Positions 50,289 through 59,656 are shown, numbered from the stretch's first letter. The stretch: DNA of 64,000 nt from Mycolicibacterium boenickei (GCF_010731295.1 NZ_AP022579.1:2108001-2172000); one strand, 5' to 3'. Numbers and translations are program-made. The notes: generated by a model not told the origin, from the sequence alone.

Positions 50289-51312
50289 TCTGCACGACGC
50301 GGCGGTCGGGGAAGAGCCGCTCCAAGGTCTGTCGCGCCGCGGCATCGGCTTGCGGATCACCGAACTCCGGCGCGATCACGCCGCCGTTGCAAACGTAGAA
50401 GTTGATGTAGCCGGCCGCGAAGTCGTCGGATTCGAACTCCGGCCGGACCGTTCCGGGGGCATCGATGACCACGACGTCGAGTGGCCGCCCTTTCGCGTCG
50501 GTCGCCTGCTTGAGGATGTCGAGGTGACGCGCGGTGACGTCGTGGTCCCAGGACTCCGGGTCCGGGTCGAACCCGGCCACGACCACGCCGGGCCGGGCGA
50601 ACCGCGCATAGAAGTCGGTGTGGCCGTCGGTGATGTCCTTACCCGCGATACCGGGTAGCCAGATGATCTTCTCCAGGCCGAGCAAGGGCCGAAGCTCGGC
50701 CTCGACATCCGCCTTCGACCATCGCGGATTGCGATTGGAATTCAGGACGCAGCTCTCGGTGATCAGCGCGGTGCCCTCGCCGTCCACCTCGATGCCGCCG
50801 CCCTCCAGCACCAGGTCGGTGGGGAGCGCTTCGACACCCGCTCGCGCCGCCACGAAATCGGCGACACCGGCGTCGTGATCGAAATCCTGTTTCTCACCCC
50901 AGCCGTTGAAGTTGAAGTTGACGCCGGCATTCGTTTCGTTGCCCGTCACGAACACCGGTCCGGTATCGCGCATCCACAGATCGTCGAGCGGTGCCTCCAC
51001 CAATTCCACTGCGGGCCCGACAATTTCGCGTGCCAGGTCACGTTCCTCGGGCCGGACCAACATGGTGACCGGTTCGAACTGTGCGATGGCCCGGGCGATC
51101 GTCCCCAAGTTGCGGCGCACTTCCGGGAGTAGCGCCGCGCCCCAGATCGCCTCGCCGGCACCGAAAGCCATCCAGGTCCGCTTGTGCGGTTCGCCTTCGT
51201 CGGGCATCCGCCAGGTGCGTCGGTCCTCGCCGGCGGGTTCCGTGCACCCCGCGGCGAGGGCCGTCCCGATCACGAGCGCCCCCGAGTAGAGGAACTGCCG
51301 CCGGAGCATCAC
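50221..51312 (-). CDS. Agmatine deiminase family protein, Tat/lipoprotein-type export signal (363 aa)
   Basis: Peptidyl-arginine-deiminase-type fold (PF04371): WMRDTGPVF, LEGGGIEVDG, GHTDFYARFA and the catalytic Cys356 in GGGGIHCTTQQEP. It converts agmatine to N-carbamoylputrescine plus ammonia. The N terminus MMLRRQFLYSGALVIG plus AAGC looks like a twin-arginine signal with a lipobox, so it is probably exported and lipid-anchored, unusual for this normally cytoplasmic enzyme. It lies 9 bases after gabD2 on the same strand, which suggests polyamine/GABA use. Confidence 0.85.
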   Translation of the reverse strand: MMLRRQFLYSGALVIGTALAAGCTEPAGEDRRTWRMPDEGEPHKRTWMAFGAGEAIWGAALLPEVRRNLGTIARAIAQFEPVTMLVRPEERDLAREIVGPAVELVEAPLDDLWMRDTGPVFVTGNETNAGVNFNFNGWGEKQDFDHDAGVADFVAARAGVEALPTDLVLEGGGIEVDGEGTALITESCVLNSNRNPRWSKADVEAELRPLLGLEKIIWLPGIAGKDITDGHTDFYARFARPGVVVAGFDPDPESWDHDVTARHLDILKQATDAKGRPLDVVVIDAPGTVRPEFESDDFAAGYINFYVCNGGVIAPEFGDPQADAAARQTLERLFPDRRVVQINIDGIAAGGGGIHCTTQQEPA

Positions 51313-51321
51313 CGCGTCGGT

Positions 51322-52875
51322 CTAGCGGCCGGGCAGCTTCTGCACCGCCCGGATCATCGGGGTGAGCGCCTTCTGCCAGAACGTCTGCGAGATGCCCAGC
51401 GGGGGATCGAGGTTGATCACCCGTGCGGTGGAGACGGTCTGCGACTCGGTGTACTTGAGGATGCCGTCGGCGCCGTGCCGCCGTCCGACGCCGGAGGCCT
51501 TCATCCCGCCCATCGGGGCCGCGGTGCTGCCCCAGGCCAGGGCGTAGCCCTCGTCCACGTTGACCGTGCCGGCCTGGATCCGGGCCGCGATCGCCTCGCC
51601 TTCGGCTTTACTGCCTGCCCACACACTGGCGTTCAGGCCGTACTCGGTGTCGTTGGCCTTCGCGATGGCCTCCTCCACCGAGTCGACGGGGTAGATCGAC
51701 ACCAGCGGGCCGAACGTCTCGTTGCGTGCGCATTCCATCTCGTCGGTGACGCCGGTCAGCACCGTCGGCTCGAAGAACAGCGGGCCGATGTCCGGGCGTG
51801 GATTACCGCCCGCAACCACGGTGGCGCCCTTGACCTTTGCGTCGTCCACATGGCCGGAGACGGTCTTGACCTGGTCTTCGGAGATCAGACTGCCCATGTC
51901 GGCGGTGAAGTCGTAGCCGGCTGCGAGGTTCATGTTGCGCACCTGCTCACCGAATTTGGCGGTGAACTCGTCGGCGACCTCCCGCTCGACGTAGATCCGC
52001 TCGATCGAGATGCACAGTTGCCCGGCGTTGGAGTAGCAGGCGCGGGTCGCGGCCTTGGCGGCCACGTCGAGGTTGGCGCCCTTGGTCACGATCATCGGGT
52101 TCTTGCCGCCGAGTTCGGCGGAGAAACCGACCAGCCGGCGGCCGCACTGCTCGGCCAGGGCCCGGCCGGTCGCGGTGGAGCCGGTGAACATCAGGTAGTC
52201 GCAGTTCTCGACGATCGCGGTGCCGACCACCGAACCCGGCCCGGGAACCACTGCGAACACATCGCGCGGCAGGCCCGCCTGGTACAGCAGTTCGGCGTTG
52301 GCCAGCGTGCAGTACGGCGTCTGGCTGTCGGGTTTCACCACCACGGCGTTCCCGGCCAGCAGCGCCGGGATGGAGTCCGAGATCGACAGGGCCATGGGGT
52401 AATTCCATGGCGAGATGACCCCGATGACGCCCTTGGGGTGATGGTTGACCACGGTCTTGACGATGCCGGGGAGCAGGCCCTGCACGCGTTTGGGGGAGAG
52501 CAGTTTCGTCGCCTCGCGCGCGTAGTAGCGCGAGTTCAGGATCATGTCGACGATCTCTTCCTGCGCGGCCGAGCGGGCCTTGCCGGTTTCGGCCTGGGCC
52601 ACGTCCATCAGGAAGTCCCGGTTGCGGGCCACCAGGTCGCCGAAGCGCTCGATCACGGCGGCGCGTTCCTTGACCGGTCGTTTGGCCCACTGGGCCTGCG
52701 CGGCGCGGGCTTTGGCGAAGGCGGCGGTCACGTCCTCGGCGGTGCCGACCGGGATGGTGGTCAGCTCCTTGCCGGTGAACACCTCTTCGATCGGCTTGGA
52801 CTGCCGGGCGTCAGCGTCGTCGATGGCGACGAGCGCGCGCAGGCGGGCGAAGTCGGCGGCGGACGGAGCGGGCAT
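51322..52875 (-). CDS. gabD2: Succinate-semialdehyde dehydrogenase GabD2-like (517 aa)
   Basis: An aldehyde dehydrogenase with the NAD(P) site (FTGSTATGRALAEQ), general base Glu in SAELGGKNPM and nucleophile Cys in NAGQLCISIERI. Closest by memory to the mycobacterial GabD2 (about 518 residues), which oxidises succinic semialdehyde to succinate. The start is the ATG at 52875. It forms a short operon with the exported agmatine deiminase, consistent with putrescine-to-GABA-to-succinate breakdown. Confidence 0.85.
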   Translation of the reverse strand: MPAPSAADFARLRALVAIDDADARQSKPIEEVFTGKELTTIPVGTAEDVTAAFAKARAAQAQWAKRPVKERAAVIERFGDLVARNRDFLMDVAQAETGKARSAAQEEIVDMILNSRYYAREATKLLSPKRVQGLLPGIVKTVVNHHPKGVIGVISPWNYPMALSISDSIPALLAGNAVVVKPDSQTPYCTLANAELLYQAGLPRDVFAVVPGPGSVVGTAIVENCDYLMFTGSTATGRALAEQCGRRLVGFSAELGGKNPMIVTKGANLDVAAKAATRACYSNAGQLCISIERIYVEREVADEFTAKFGEQVRNMNLAAGYDFTADMGSLISEDQVKTVSGHVDDAKVKGATVVAGGNPRPDIGPLFFEPTVLTGVTDEMECARNETFGPLVSIYPVDSVEEAIAKANDTEYGLNASVWAGSKAEGEAIAARIQAGTVNVDEGYALAWGSTAAPMGGMKASGVGRRHGADGILKYTESQTVSTARVINLDPPLGISQTFWQKALTPMIRAVQKLPGR

Positions 52876-53002
52876 CGGGGACTCCCTACTGGCAAGTAAC
52901 TAACAGTCAGGCTCAACCTACTCGGTACCGGCAGTCCGACAAAGGGACAGCTTGTCCGATCTGTTCACGACCGAGCCCGGGTCAGCGTCCTAACCTGCGG
53001 TT

Positions 53003-53398
53003 ATGGCATTGAACCTGAACTCGGCGGTCATCGAGATCGTCACCCGGGACCTGTCCCGGTCCCTGGATTTCTACCGGCTCCTCGGGTTGGCGGTTCCCCA
53101 GCCCGACGGTCCGCATGTCGAGGTCGCGTTGCCGGGCGGAAACCGGCTCGCGTTCGACACCGAGGAGGTCATCGCGGGCATGCACCCCGGCTGGACGCCG
53201 CCGGCGAGGTCCGGGCGGGTGGCGCTGGCCTTCGGGCTCGACGCACCCGCCGATGTCGACGCGCTCTATGAGCGGCTCACCGCGGCCGGGCACCCGGGGA
53301 CGCTCAAGCCGTTCGACGCGCCGTGGGGGCAGCGCTACGCCACCGTCGAAGATCCCGACGGGACCTCGGTGGACCTGTTCGCGGCCCTGGGCAGTTGA
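53003..53398 (+). CDS. VOC-family (glyoxalase-like) protein (131 aa)
   Basis: A single vicinal-oxygen-chelate domain: VIEIVTRDLSRSLDFYRLLG at the start, VALPGGNRLAFDT and the end YATVEDPDGTSVDLFAAL. Substrate unknown; such proteins may be lyases or resistance proteins. It converges on and overlaps the AraC gene by 64 bases. Confidence 0.82.
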   Translation: MALNLNSAVIEIVTRDLSRSLDFYRLLGLAVPQPDGPHVEVALPGGNRLAFDTEEVIAGMHPGWTPPARSGRVALAFGLDAPADVDALYERLTAAGHPGTLKPFDAPWGQRYATVEDPDGTSVDLFAALGS

Positions 53399-54060
53399 CG
53401 GAGCTGGCGTAACCCGACCCCGGCCAGGGCGCGGACCTCGCGGTGCAGGTGCGGTTGGTCTGCGTAGCCGGCCTCCGCCGCAACGGCACCGGCGCTCAGG
53501 CCGGTGCCGAGCAGCCCGACCGCGCGGCGGAACCGGAGAATGCGCCGCAGCGTCGCCGGCCCGTATCCGTAGACCGCCGAGCACTGCCGCTGCATCGTCC
53601 GGTTCGACCAGCCGGCCTGGCGCGCTGTCGCGGTGACCGATTCACCGGCAGCGAGCCGGCGCGTGACGTCCCGTAGGGCGGGCAGCGGCCATGGCGCGGT
53701 CTCGGTGCGGGACCGTTCCGAGGCCAGCTTTTCGGCAAGCTCGTCGAGCGAGTCGTCATGGTCGACCCGGCGCAGGTCCCGCAGGTCGACCCGGGTGTTG
53801 CACAGTTCGGAGGCGGGCACGCCGAGCAGGCGCGGCAGCATTCCGGGACGAAACCTCAACCCCTGCACCGGATCGCGGCTGCCCGCGGCGATGAACGCCG
53901 TGGTGTCGGGGCCGGCGACGACGATCCTGTCGTCCAGCTGGATCAGGTCCATGCAGCCGTCGGGCAGTATCCGGCCGGGTTCTGCCGGGGCGGTCCGGAT
54001 CCATCGACACTCCACGAGTTCCCCGAGGCGCGGCGGCGGACGGTGTTCGCGGTAGCCCAC
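53335..54060 (-). CDS. AraC-family transcriptional regulator (241 aa)
   Basis: N-terminal ligand domain of the DUF6597/AraC-associated type (RILPDGCMDLIQLDDRIVVA, then AAGSRDPVQGLRFRPG) and a C-terminal AraC HTH (about 145-230, VTATARQAGWSNRTMQRQCS, then GYADQPHLHREVRALAG). Divergent from the small TetR gene. Its 3' end overlaps the VOC gene. Probable regulator of one of these neighbours. Confidence 0.82.
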   Translation of the reverse strand: MGYREHRPPPRLGELVECRWIRTAPAEPGRILPDGCMDLIQLDDRIVVAGPDTTAFIAAGSRDPVQGLRFRPGMLPRLLGVPASELCNTRVDLRDLRRVDHDDSLDELAEKLASERSRTETAPWPLPALRDVTRRLAAGESVTATARQAGWSNRTMQRQCSAVYGYGPATLRRILRFRRAVGLLGTGLSAGAVAAEAGYADQPHLHREVRALAGVGLRQLRQLPRAANRSTEVPSGSSTVA

Positions 54061-54102
54061 GTCCCCGACGCTACCCGCGTCGCCATGCGGTTGAATCGGG
54101 GA

Positions 54103-54657
54103 ATGGCCGGGCGACCACGGGACACCTCGATCGATGAGCGGGTGCTCGCGGCCACGCGTGAGCTACTGGTCGAGGTGGGTTGGGACGACCTGAGTGTTCG
54201 ACTGGTCGCGGCGCGCTGCGGGGTGGGCAGGTCCAGCCTGAACCGGCGGTGGGCGTCGAAAGCCGAGTTGGTGCTGCACGCGATACTCGGCGAATCGCCC
54301 GACATGTCACCGTTTTCCGGCACCGATCTGGCCGGCTGGATCGACTGGGTGGTCCGTGGCAGTCACCAGTTGTTCGTCCGGCCCGATGTGAGCGAGGCGG
54401 TGCCGGGGCTGCTGCTGGCGCTGCGTGAGAACCCCGCGCTGCGGACGGCGCTGTGGGACGGGTTCAGTGGCCCGGCGATCGAGATGTTCGCGGCCAGGGG
54501 ATACGGGTCCGAATCGGACGCGAAGGCTGTGCTGTCCATGGCGGCCGGGGCCGCTCTGTTCACCACCACGGTGGCGATCGACGACGATTCCCCCGAGCTG
54601 CACCAGCAGCTGGTGCGGTTGCTCAGCCGGGCCCTGGGTGTGTCACCGGCCGAATGA
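54103..54657 (+). CDS. TetR-family regulator (184 aa)
   Basis: N-terminal HTH (MAGRPRDTSIDERVLAATRE, then CGVGRSSLNRRWASKAELV) and C-terminal TetR_C_11/16-like domain. ATG at 54103 begins the typical GRPR start; an ATG at 54085 is possible, whereas the ORF to 53758 overlaps the divergent AraC gene. It overlaps the end of the epimerase gene by 15 bases. Confidence 0.82.
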   Translation: MAGRPRDTSIDERVLAATRELLVEVGWDDLSVRLVAARCGVGRSSLNRRWASKAELVLHAILGESPDMSPFSGTDLAGWIDWVVRGSHQLFVRPDVSEAVPGLLLALRENPALRTALWDGFSGPAIEMFAARGYGSESDAKAVLSMAAGAALFTTTVAIDDDSPELHQQLVRLLSRALGVSPAE

Positions 54658-55617
54658 GGCCAGTATCGCGTCCTGCGGCGAGCGCCAGGCCTCGATGTCC
54701 AGATCGACGAGCGTGCTCCGATCGTCGGTGGGGGTGGCGGCAGTCAGCAACAGCGCCGCCTCATGGCTGATCCCGTCACCGAGCGGCACTACCCCGCCGA
54801 GCAGGTCCGAGCACCGGCCGATGCCGCGGAAGACGCTCCCCGGCAACGGGATTCGCCGGATCTTGCGGCGGGTGCCCTGTTCCAGCGCATCGATCATCTC
54901 GTTGAACGACACCATCACGCCACCGCAGACGTAGCGCTTGGGTCCGCGTCCCGGGGCCATCAGCCGCTCGTGCACCAGCGCGACGTCGCGCACGTCGATC
55001 ATCTGCATGCCACCGGTCATCCGGGGCGCCAGTCCGGCCTTGGCGATCGGTGCCCAGCCACGCTCGGTGACCCCGGCGGCGGTGAAGAACGCCGGACCCA
55101 CCACGCTCGACGGGTAGGTGACCACGACCGGGGCCCCGGCGTCCTGTAACCGTCGGGCCACCCCATCGGCGTAGGCCTTGGTCTGGGCGTACGGGCTGCG
55201 GCCCGGCGCCGGCGGGGTGTCGGCGGAGATCACCCCGTTCGGTGGCGGGAACAGTGAGCTGTAGCTGCTCACCGAGACGATGGGGTCGAGGCCAAACTCG
55301 ACGGCCCGGTTCAGCACGGCCTCGGTAGCGTGCGCGTTGATCTCCCACATCAACTGCTCGCGCCGGCGATCGGTGCCGACGATGCCCGCCGCGTGGATCA
55401 GGGCGTCGCACCCCGACAGCAGGTCCCCGACCGTGTCGCTGTCGCGGATGTCGCCCTCGAGCACGGACATCTTGCCGAGGCCGGAGAGGTGGCCGATGAC
55501 CTCGTCGTCACCGCAGCCGGGCGCGACCAGCAGCCGGATGCGATGGCCCGCGGCCAGCAGGCCCTTCACGGTGTGGGCCCCGAGATAGCCGGTGCCCCCG
55601 GTCACTGCGATGTGCAT
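54643..55617 (-). CDS. NAD(P)-dependent epimerase/dehydratase-type extended SDR (324 aa)
   Basis: Extended SDR with GGTGYLGAHTV at the N terminus, DALIHAAGIVGTD, a Ser in VSVSSYSSLF and YAQTKAYAD as active Tyr-Lys. Similar to dihydroflavonol reductase/3-beta-HSD-type NAD-dependent epimerases. It lies next to the FadD17 gene, so a role in sterol or hydroxy-ketone chemistry is possible but unproved. 64-base gap to fadD17. Confidence 0.8.
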   Translation of the reverse strand: MHIAVTGGTGYLGAHTVKGLLAAGHRIRLLVAPGCGDDEVIGHLSGLGKMSVLEGDIRDSDTVGDLLSGCDALIHAAGIVGTDRRREQLMWEINAHATEAVLNRAVEFGLDPIVSVSSYSSLFPPPNGVISADTPPAPGRSPYAQTKAYADGVARRLQDAGAPVVVTYPSSVVGPAFFTAAGVTERGWAPIAKAGLAPRMTGGMQMIDVRDVALVHERLMAPGRGPKRYVCGGVMVSFNEMIDALEQGTRRKIRRIPLPGSVFRGIGRCSDLLGGVVPLGDGISHEAALLLTAATPTDDRSTLVDLDIEAWRSPQDAILASFGR

Positions 55618-55681
55618 GTTGACGCCTTCCCTGTTTCGATGCCGATGGTATCGAAATGGGTGACGCGGGTGTCGCGCCGGG

Positions 55682-57199
55682 TCAGGGCTTGCGGGGGATC
55701 GGCCAGACCGGGTCGGGGCAGTCGGTGCCCTCGGCGGACAACTGTCGCTTGATCACCTTGAACGTCTCGGTGCGCGGCAACCCGGGGCCGACCCGGACGT
55801 ACGACGGCCACTGCTTGGGTCCCAGATCGGACTGTTCGGCAAGGAAGGCCCGGAACTTGTCTGCATCGAACGGGGTGCCCGCCGTCAGCACCAGTGCGGC
55901 CATCACCTGATCACCCACGTTCGGATCGGGGATCGGATACACCGCGACCTCGGCAACATCGGGGTGGCGCAACAGGATTCGTTCGATCGGCGCGGTGCCC
56001 AGGTTCTCGCCGTCGACCCGCATCCAGTCGCCGAGGCGGCCGGCGAAGTGCGCGTAGCCGTCCTCGTCGAGGTAGGCCAGGTCTCCGGTGTGGTAGACGC
56101 CGCCGGCCATGCGCTCCGCTTCGGCGTCGGGATCGTTGTAGTAGCCGCGGAACCAGCCGGCGCCGGTCGGGTTCACCAGCTCGCCGACCACGCCGGGCGG
56201 GCACGGCTCACCCGTCTCCACGTCGACGATCGCCACCTGGTCGGTCAGCGGGCCCAGGGCGCCTTCGGGGGTGTCGGGGGTGCGGGCGATCGCGACACCG
56301 CCCTCGCTGGAACCGAATCCGTCGACCACGGTCACACCGAACCGCTCGGCGAACCGGCCGAGATCCCGCGGTGCACCCTCGTTGCCGTAGAGGATCCGCA
56401 ACGGATTGTCGGCGTCGTCGGGCGCCGGGTCGGTGGCCAGGATGTAGGACAACGGTTTGCCGACGTAGTTGGCGTAGGTGGCGCCGTAGCGCCGGATGTC
56501 GGGCATGAAACCGGATGCGGAGAACTTGCGCCGCAACGCAATCGACGCGCCGGCCGCGGCCGCGACGGCCCAGCCGGCCATGATCGCGTTGGAGTGGAAC
56601 AGCGGCATCGACAGGTACACGGTGTCGGCCGGACCCAGCCCGAAACGGTCGGCCAGCATCTGGCCCGGAAACGCCACCTTGTCATGGGTGACCCGCACGG
56701 CCTTGGGATCACCGCTGGTCCCCGAGGTGAAGATGAGCATGAACAGGTCGTCGGCGCCCAACTCGGCGAACGTCACCGGGGTGTCCCGGTACGACGCGAG
56801 TTCGGTTGCCCAGCCAGCGGATTCGACGTCGATGTAATCCACCCCTGGCGGGACGGCCTCGGGATGGTCGGTCAGCACCAGTTGGCAGTCGGCCTTGGCG
56901 ATGTCGCGGGCCAGTGCCTCACCGCGGCGGGTCTGGTTGAGGCCGACGGGTACCAGCCCGTCCAGGCCCGCGGCCACCAGCAGGCTGGAGAAAAACGTGG
57001 TGTTGCCGAGTAGCGCTCCGACATGCGGAGGCTTGGAGGGGTCCAACCGTGCCCGCAGCGCCGCGGCCAGTTGTGCACCGGCGGCGATGTGGTCGGCCCA
57101 GCTGACGAACGAATCCTCTTGGTAGAGGCCACGGTCGGTGACCTCTGCCAACGGGACCAGCAGCTCGGTGACCGTCGGCCCGGCGGTTGGACCCCCCAT
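55682..57199 (-). CDS. fadD17: FadD17, steroid side-chain acyl-CoA synthetase (505 aa)
   Basis: ANL-superfamily ligase: P-loop LIFTSGTSGDPKAVRVTH, YGNEGAPRDLGRFAERFG, GSSEGGVAIAR, YHTGDLAYLDEDGYAHFAGR and a C-terminal catalytic Lys in KVIKRQL. FadD17 of M. tuberculosis (Rv3506) activates C26/C24-type steroid side-chain acids to CoA thioesters. ATG at 57199, 2 bases after the fadE27 stop, is chosen. The ORF to 57643 is an out-of-frame extension through fadE27. Third gene of the KstR-type operon. Confidence 0.9.
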   Translation of the reverse strand: MGGPTAGPTVTELLVPLAEVTDRGLYQEDSFVSWADHIAAGAQLAAALRARLDPSKPPHVGALLGNTTFFSSLLVAAGLDGLVPVGLNQTRRGEALARDIAKADCQLVLTDHPEAVPPGVDYIDVESAGWATELASYRDTPVTFAELGADDLFMLIFTSGTSGDPKAVRVTHDKVAFPGQMLADRFGLGPADTVYLSMPLFHSNAIMAGWAVAAAAGASIALRRKFSASGFMPDIRRYGATYANYVGKPLSYILATDPAPDDADNPLRILYGNEGAPRDLGRFAERFGVTVVDGFGSSEGGVAIARTPDTPEGALGPLTDQVAIVDVETGEPCPPGVVGELVNPTGAGWFRGYYNDPDAEAERMAGGVYHTGDLAYLDEDGYAHFAGRLGDWMRVDGENLGTAPIERILLRHPDVAEVAVYPIPDPNVGDQVMAALVLTAGTPFDADKFRAFLAEQSDLGPKQWPSYVRVGPGLPRTETFKVIKRQLSAEGTDCPDPVWPIPRKP

Positions 57200-57201
57200 G
57201 C

Positions 57202-58299
57202 CTAGACCGGCGTGTCCGCGAGTTCGCGGCCGATGCGCAGCAACTGCCCCGTCGCCCCGCCGAGACCGAACTCGGTCTGCTTGGCGGCCAGGAAGTACCG
57301 GTGCACCGGGTGGTCCATGTCGATGCCGACGCCGCCGTGCACGTGCACCGCGGTGTGCGCGACGCGGTGGCCGGCCTCGGCCGCCCAGAACGCCGCACTG
57401 GCGACATCGATGTCGGCGGGCAGATCCTCGGCCAGCCGCCAGGCGGCCTGGGTCAGCGTCAGCCGCAGACCCTTGACGTCGATGTAGCCGTCGGCCAGTC
57501 GTGACGAGACGGCCTGGAAGCTGCCGATCGGCCGGTCGAACTGCTCGCGCTCGCGGGCGTACTCGGAGGTGAGCTCCAGGGCCCGTTCCAGCACACCGAG
57601 CTGGAAGGCGCTGTGGCCCAAGGCTGAATGCGTGGTCAGCCACTCGGCGACCTCGGCGCCGCCGACGAGCCGGGCGGCGTCCAGCGCCGTGCCCTGCAGT
57701 TCGAGATGGGCGACGCTGCCCTTGCCGGTGGTGCTCAGCACGCTGACCGTCACCCCGGGATCATCCCCGGAGACCAGGAAAACGCTGGTGCCGGACTCGG
57801 TTTCGGCCGGAACCAGGAACGCGTCGGCGATCGGACCGTAGTTCACCTGGGTGCGGGTACCGGTGAGTTTGTAGCCCGAACCGTCGGCTTGAGCCTGCAC
57901 CGGGCCCTGACCCATTTCGCCGTCGAGGGCCACCGCGAGGATCTTGTCGCCGGCCACGGCGGGCTGAGCCCACGCGGTGCGCAGTTCCTCAGACCCGAAC
58001 GCGGCCAGCGCACCGGCGCCCAGCACCACGGAATCCAGGTAGGGCACGGCGGCCAGCTGGCGACCCAGCGCGGTCAGCACGGCGGCCTGCTCGAGCACGC
58101 CCAGACCACCGCCGCCCACCGACTCGGGAGCCGCGGCCGACAGCACATCGGCCTCGACCAGCTTGGCCCACAGATTGGCGTCGAAACGCTGCTCGAGCCC
58201 ATCGAGCTCACGCTGGCGTTCTGGCGTGCACACCGATTCGGTGATCGTGCGCACCAGGCCACCCAGGTCGGCGGCCTCTTCGGTCGTCTTGAAATCCAT
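57202..58299 (-). CDS. fadE27: FadE27 (ChsE5), acyl-CoA dehydrogenase subunit for cholesterol side chain (365 aa)
   Basis: Acyl-CoA dehydrogenase fold with FFLA-type FAD contacts (HVHGGVGIDMDHPVHRYFLA near the C terminus). In M. tuberculosis FadE26-FadE27 (ChsE4-ChsE5) form an alpha2beta2 heterotetramer that dehydrogenates 3-oxo-cholest-4-en-26-oyl-CoA. FadE27 is the subunit that lacks the catalytic Glu. Lies 13 bases after fadE26 and 2 bases before fadD17. Confidence 0.9.
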   Translation of the reverse strand: MDFKTTEEAADLGGLVRTITESVCTPERQRELDGLEQRFDANLWAKLVEADVLSAAAPESVGGGGLGVLEQAAVLTALGRQLAAVPYLDSVVLGAGALAAFGSEELRTAWAQPAVAGDKILAVALDGEMGQGPVQAQADGSGYKLTGTRTQVNYGPIADAFLVPAETESGTSVFLVSGDDPGVTVSVLSTTGKGSVAHLELQGTALDAARLVGGAEVAEWLTTHSALGHSAFQLGVLERALELTSEYAREREQFDRPIGSFQAVSSRLADGYIDVKGLRLTLTQAAWRLAEDLPADIDVASAAFWAAEAGHRVAHTAVHVHGGVGIDMDHPVHRYFLAAKQTEFGLGGATGQLLRIGRELADTPV

Positions 58300-58312
58300 T
58301 GGTGTGCCGTCC

Positions 58313-59491
58313 TTACCGGTTCACTCGGGGCAGGCCGAGCGCGACCATGCCGATGATGTCACGCTGAATCTCGTTGGTGCCGCCGCCGAAGGTCAGGATC
58401 AGCGCCGACCGGTGGAACCGCTCGATGCGGCCGCGCAGCAGCGCGCCCTTGCTGTCCGGGCGCAGCGTCGCCGAGGTGCCGAGCACCTCCATCAGCAGGC
58501 GGTAGGCCTCGGTGGCCAGCTCGGTGCCGTACACCTTGGCCGCCGACGCGTCAGCCGGAGAAGGCGCGCCGTCGGCGGAGGCGAGCTCCCAGTTGATCAG
58601 CTTGAGCACCTCGGCCTTGGCGTGCACCCGAGCCAGGTTGAGCTGCACCCACTCGGAATCGATGACCCGCTTGCCGTGCACATCCTTGGTGTTCTGGGCC
58701 CACTCGCGGACCCCGTCCAGCGCGACGTAGATCGGCTGCGACGACACCAGTGCGACCCGCTCGTGGTTCAGCTGATTGGTCACGAGCTTCCAGCCGGCGT
58801 TCTCCTCGCCGACCAGGTTGGTGGCCGGGATGCGCACGTCCTGGTAGTAGGTGGCGCTGGTGTCGACACCCGACATGGTGTGCACCGGCGTCCAGGAGAA
58901 GCCCTCGGCGGTGGTCGGCATGATCAGCATCGAGATGCCGCGGTGCTTCTTGGCCTCGGGGTTGGTCCGCACCGCCAGCCACACGTAGTCGGCGTACGCG
59001 ATCAGGGACGTCCACATCTTCTGGCCGTTGACCACGTAGTCGTCGCCGTCACGCACCGCCGTGGTCCGCAGCGCGGCCAGGTCGGTGCCCGCGCCGGGCT
59101 CGGAGTAGCCGATCGAGAAGTGCAGCTCGCCCGCGGCGATCTTGGGCAGGAAGAACTTCTTCTGCTCCTCGGTGCCGAAGTGCATGATCGTCGGCGCGAC
59201 GCTGTTGATCGTCAGGAACGGCACCGGGGCGCCGGCGATCGCCGCCTCGTCGGTGAAGATCAGGCCGTCCATGGGCGGACGCTCCTGGCCGCCGAACTCC
59301 TTGGGCCAGCTCAGCGTCAGCCAGCCGTCCTTGCCCATCTGCGCGACGGTTTCGCGATAGACGTTGCCGCGACCCATCTCGCCCTCGGACGAGCTGAGTG
59401 CCTCTACCCGTTCGGGTGTCATCAACTTGGAGAAGTATGCGCGCAATTCGCGACGCAGCTCCTCCTGCTCGGGGGTGTAACCGATCCGCAT
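58313..59491 (-). CDS. fadE26: FadE26 (ChsE4), acyl-CoA dehydrogenase subunit for cholesterol side chain (392 aa)
   Basis: Acyl-CoA dehydrogenase: MRIGYTPEQEELRRELRAYF at the start, IGYSEPGAGTDLAALRTTAV (FAD site), MWTSLIAYADYVWLAVRTNP and the C-terminal FGGGTNEIQRDIIGMVALGL. Catalytic partner of FadE27. First gene of the divergent operon fadE26-fadE27-fadD17, with a KstR box 46-59 bases upstream of its start (59537-59550). Confidence 0.9.
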   Translation of the reverse strand: MRIGYTPEQEELRRELRAYFSKLMTPERVEALSSSEGEMGRGNVYRETVAQMGKDGWLTLSWPKEFGGQERPPMDGLIFTDEAAIAGAPVPFLTINSVAPTIMHFGTEEQKKFFLPKIAAGELHFSIGYSEPGAGTDLAALRTTAVRDGDDYVVNGQKMWTSLIAYADYVWLAVRTNPEAKKHRGISMLIMPTTAEGFSWTPVHTMSGVDTSATYYQDVRIPATNLVGEENAGWKLVTNQLNHERVALVSSQPIYVALDGVREWAQNTKDVHGKRVIDSEWVQLNLARVHAKAEVLKLINWELASADGAPSPADASAAKVYGTELATEAYRLLMEVLGTSATLRPDSKGALLRGRIERFHRSALILTFGGGTNEIQRDIIGMVALGLPRVNR

Positions 59492-59536
59492 TGCGCTGCA
59501 TCCTCACTGCTTGGTAGACCTGAGTTCTCACCTGGT

Positions 59537-59550
59537 TGTAACACGTTCTA
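59537..59550. promoter_or_regulatory. KstR box between fadE26 and fdxD
   Basis: TGTAACACGTTCTA fits the KstR consensus TNNAACNNGTTNNA at every fixed position. It sits in the 165-base gap between the divergent fadE26 and fdxD genes, so it can control both. Confidence 0.82.
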
Positions 59551-59656
59551 GTCTTAGGATCCAGGCCGGTGCCGGACTGGTATCCGTCAGGTGTGGTCGT
59601 ATTCTGTGGCTGCGCGCACGCAGCCCCGTGCGTACACACGTCGTTAGGAGGTCGCC

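Noticed and set aside
51184..52899. Plus-strand ORF of 571 codons
   Set aside because: Antisense shadow of gabD2, with a Gly/His/Val-rich composition and no domain.
58163..59551. Plus-strand ORF of 462 codons
   Set aside because: Antisense to fadE26; no family similarity.
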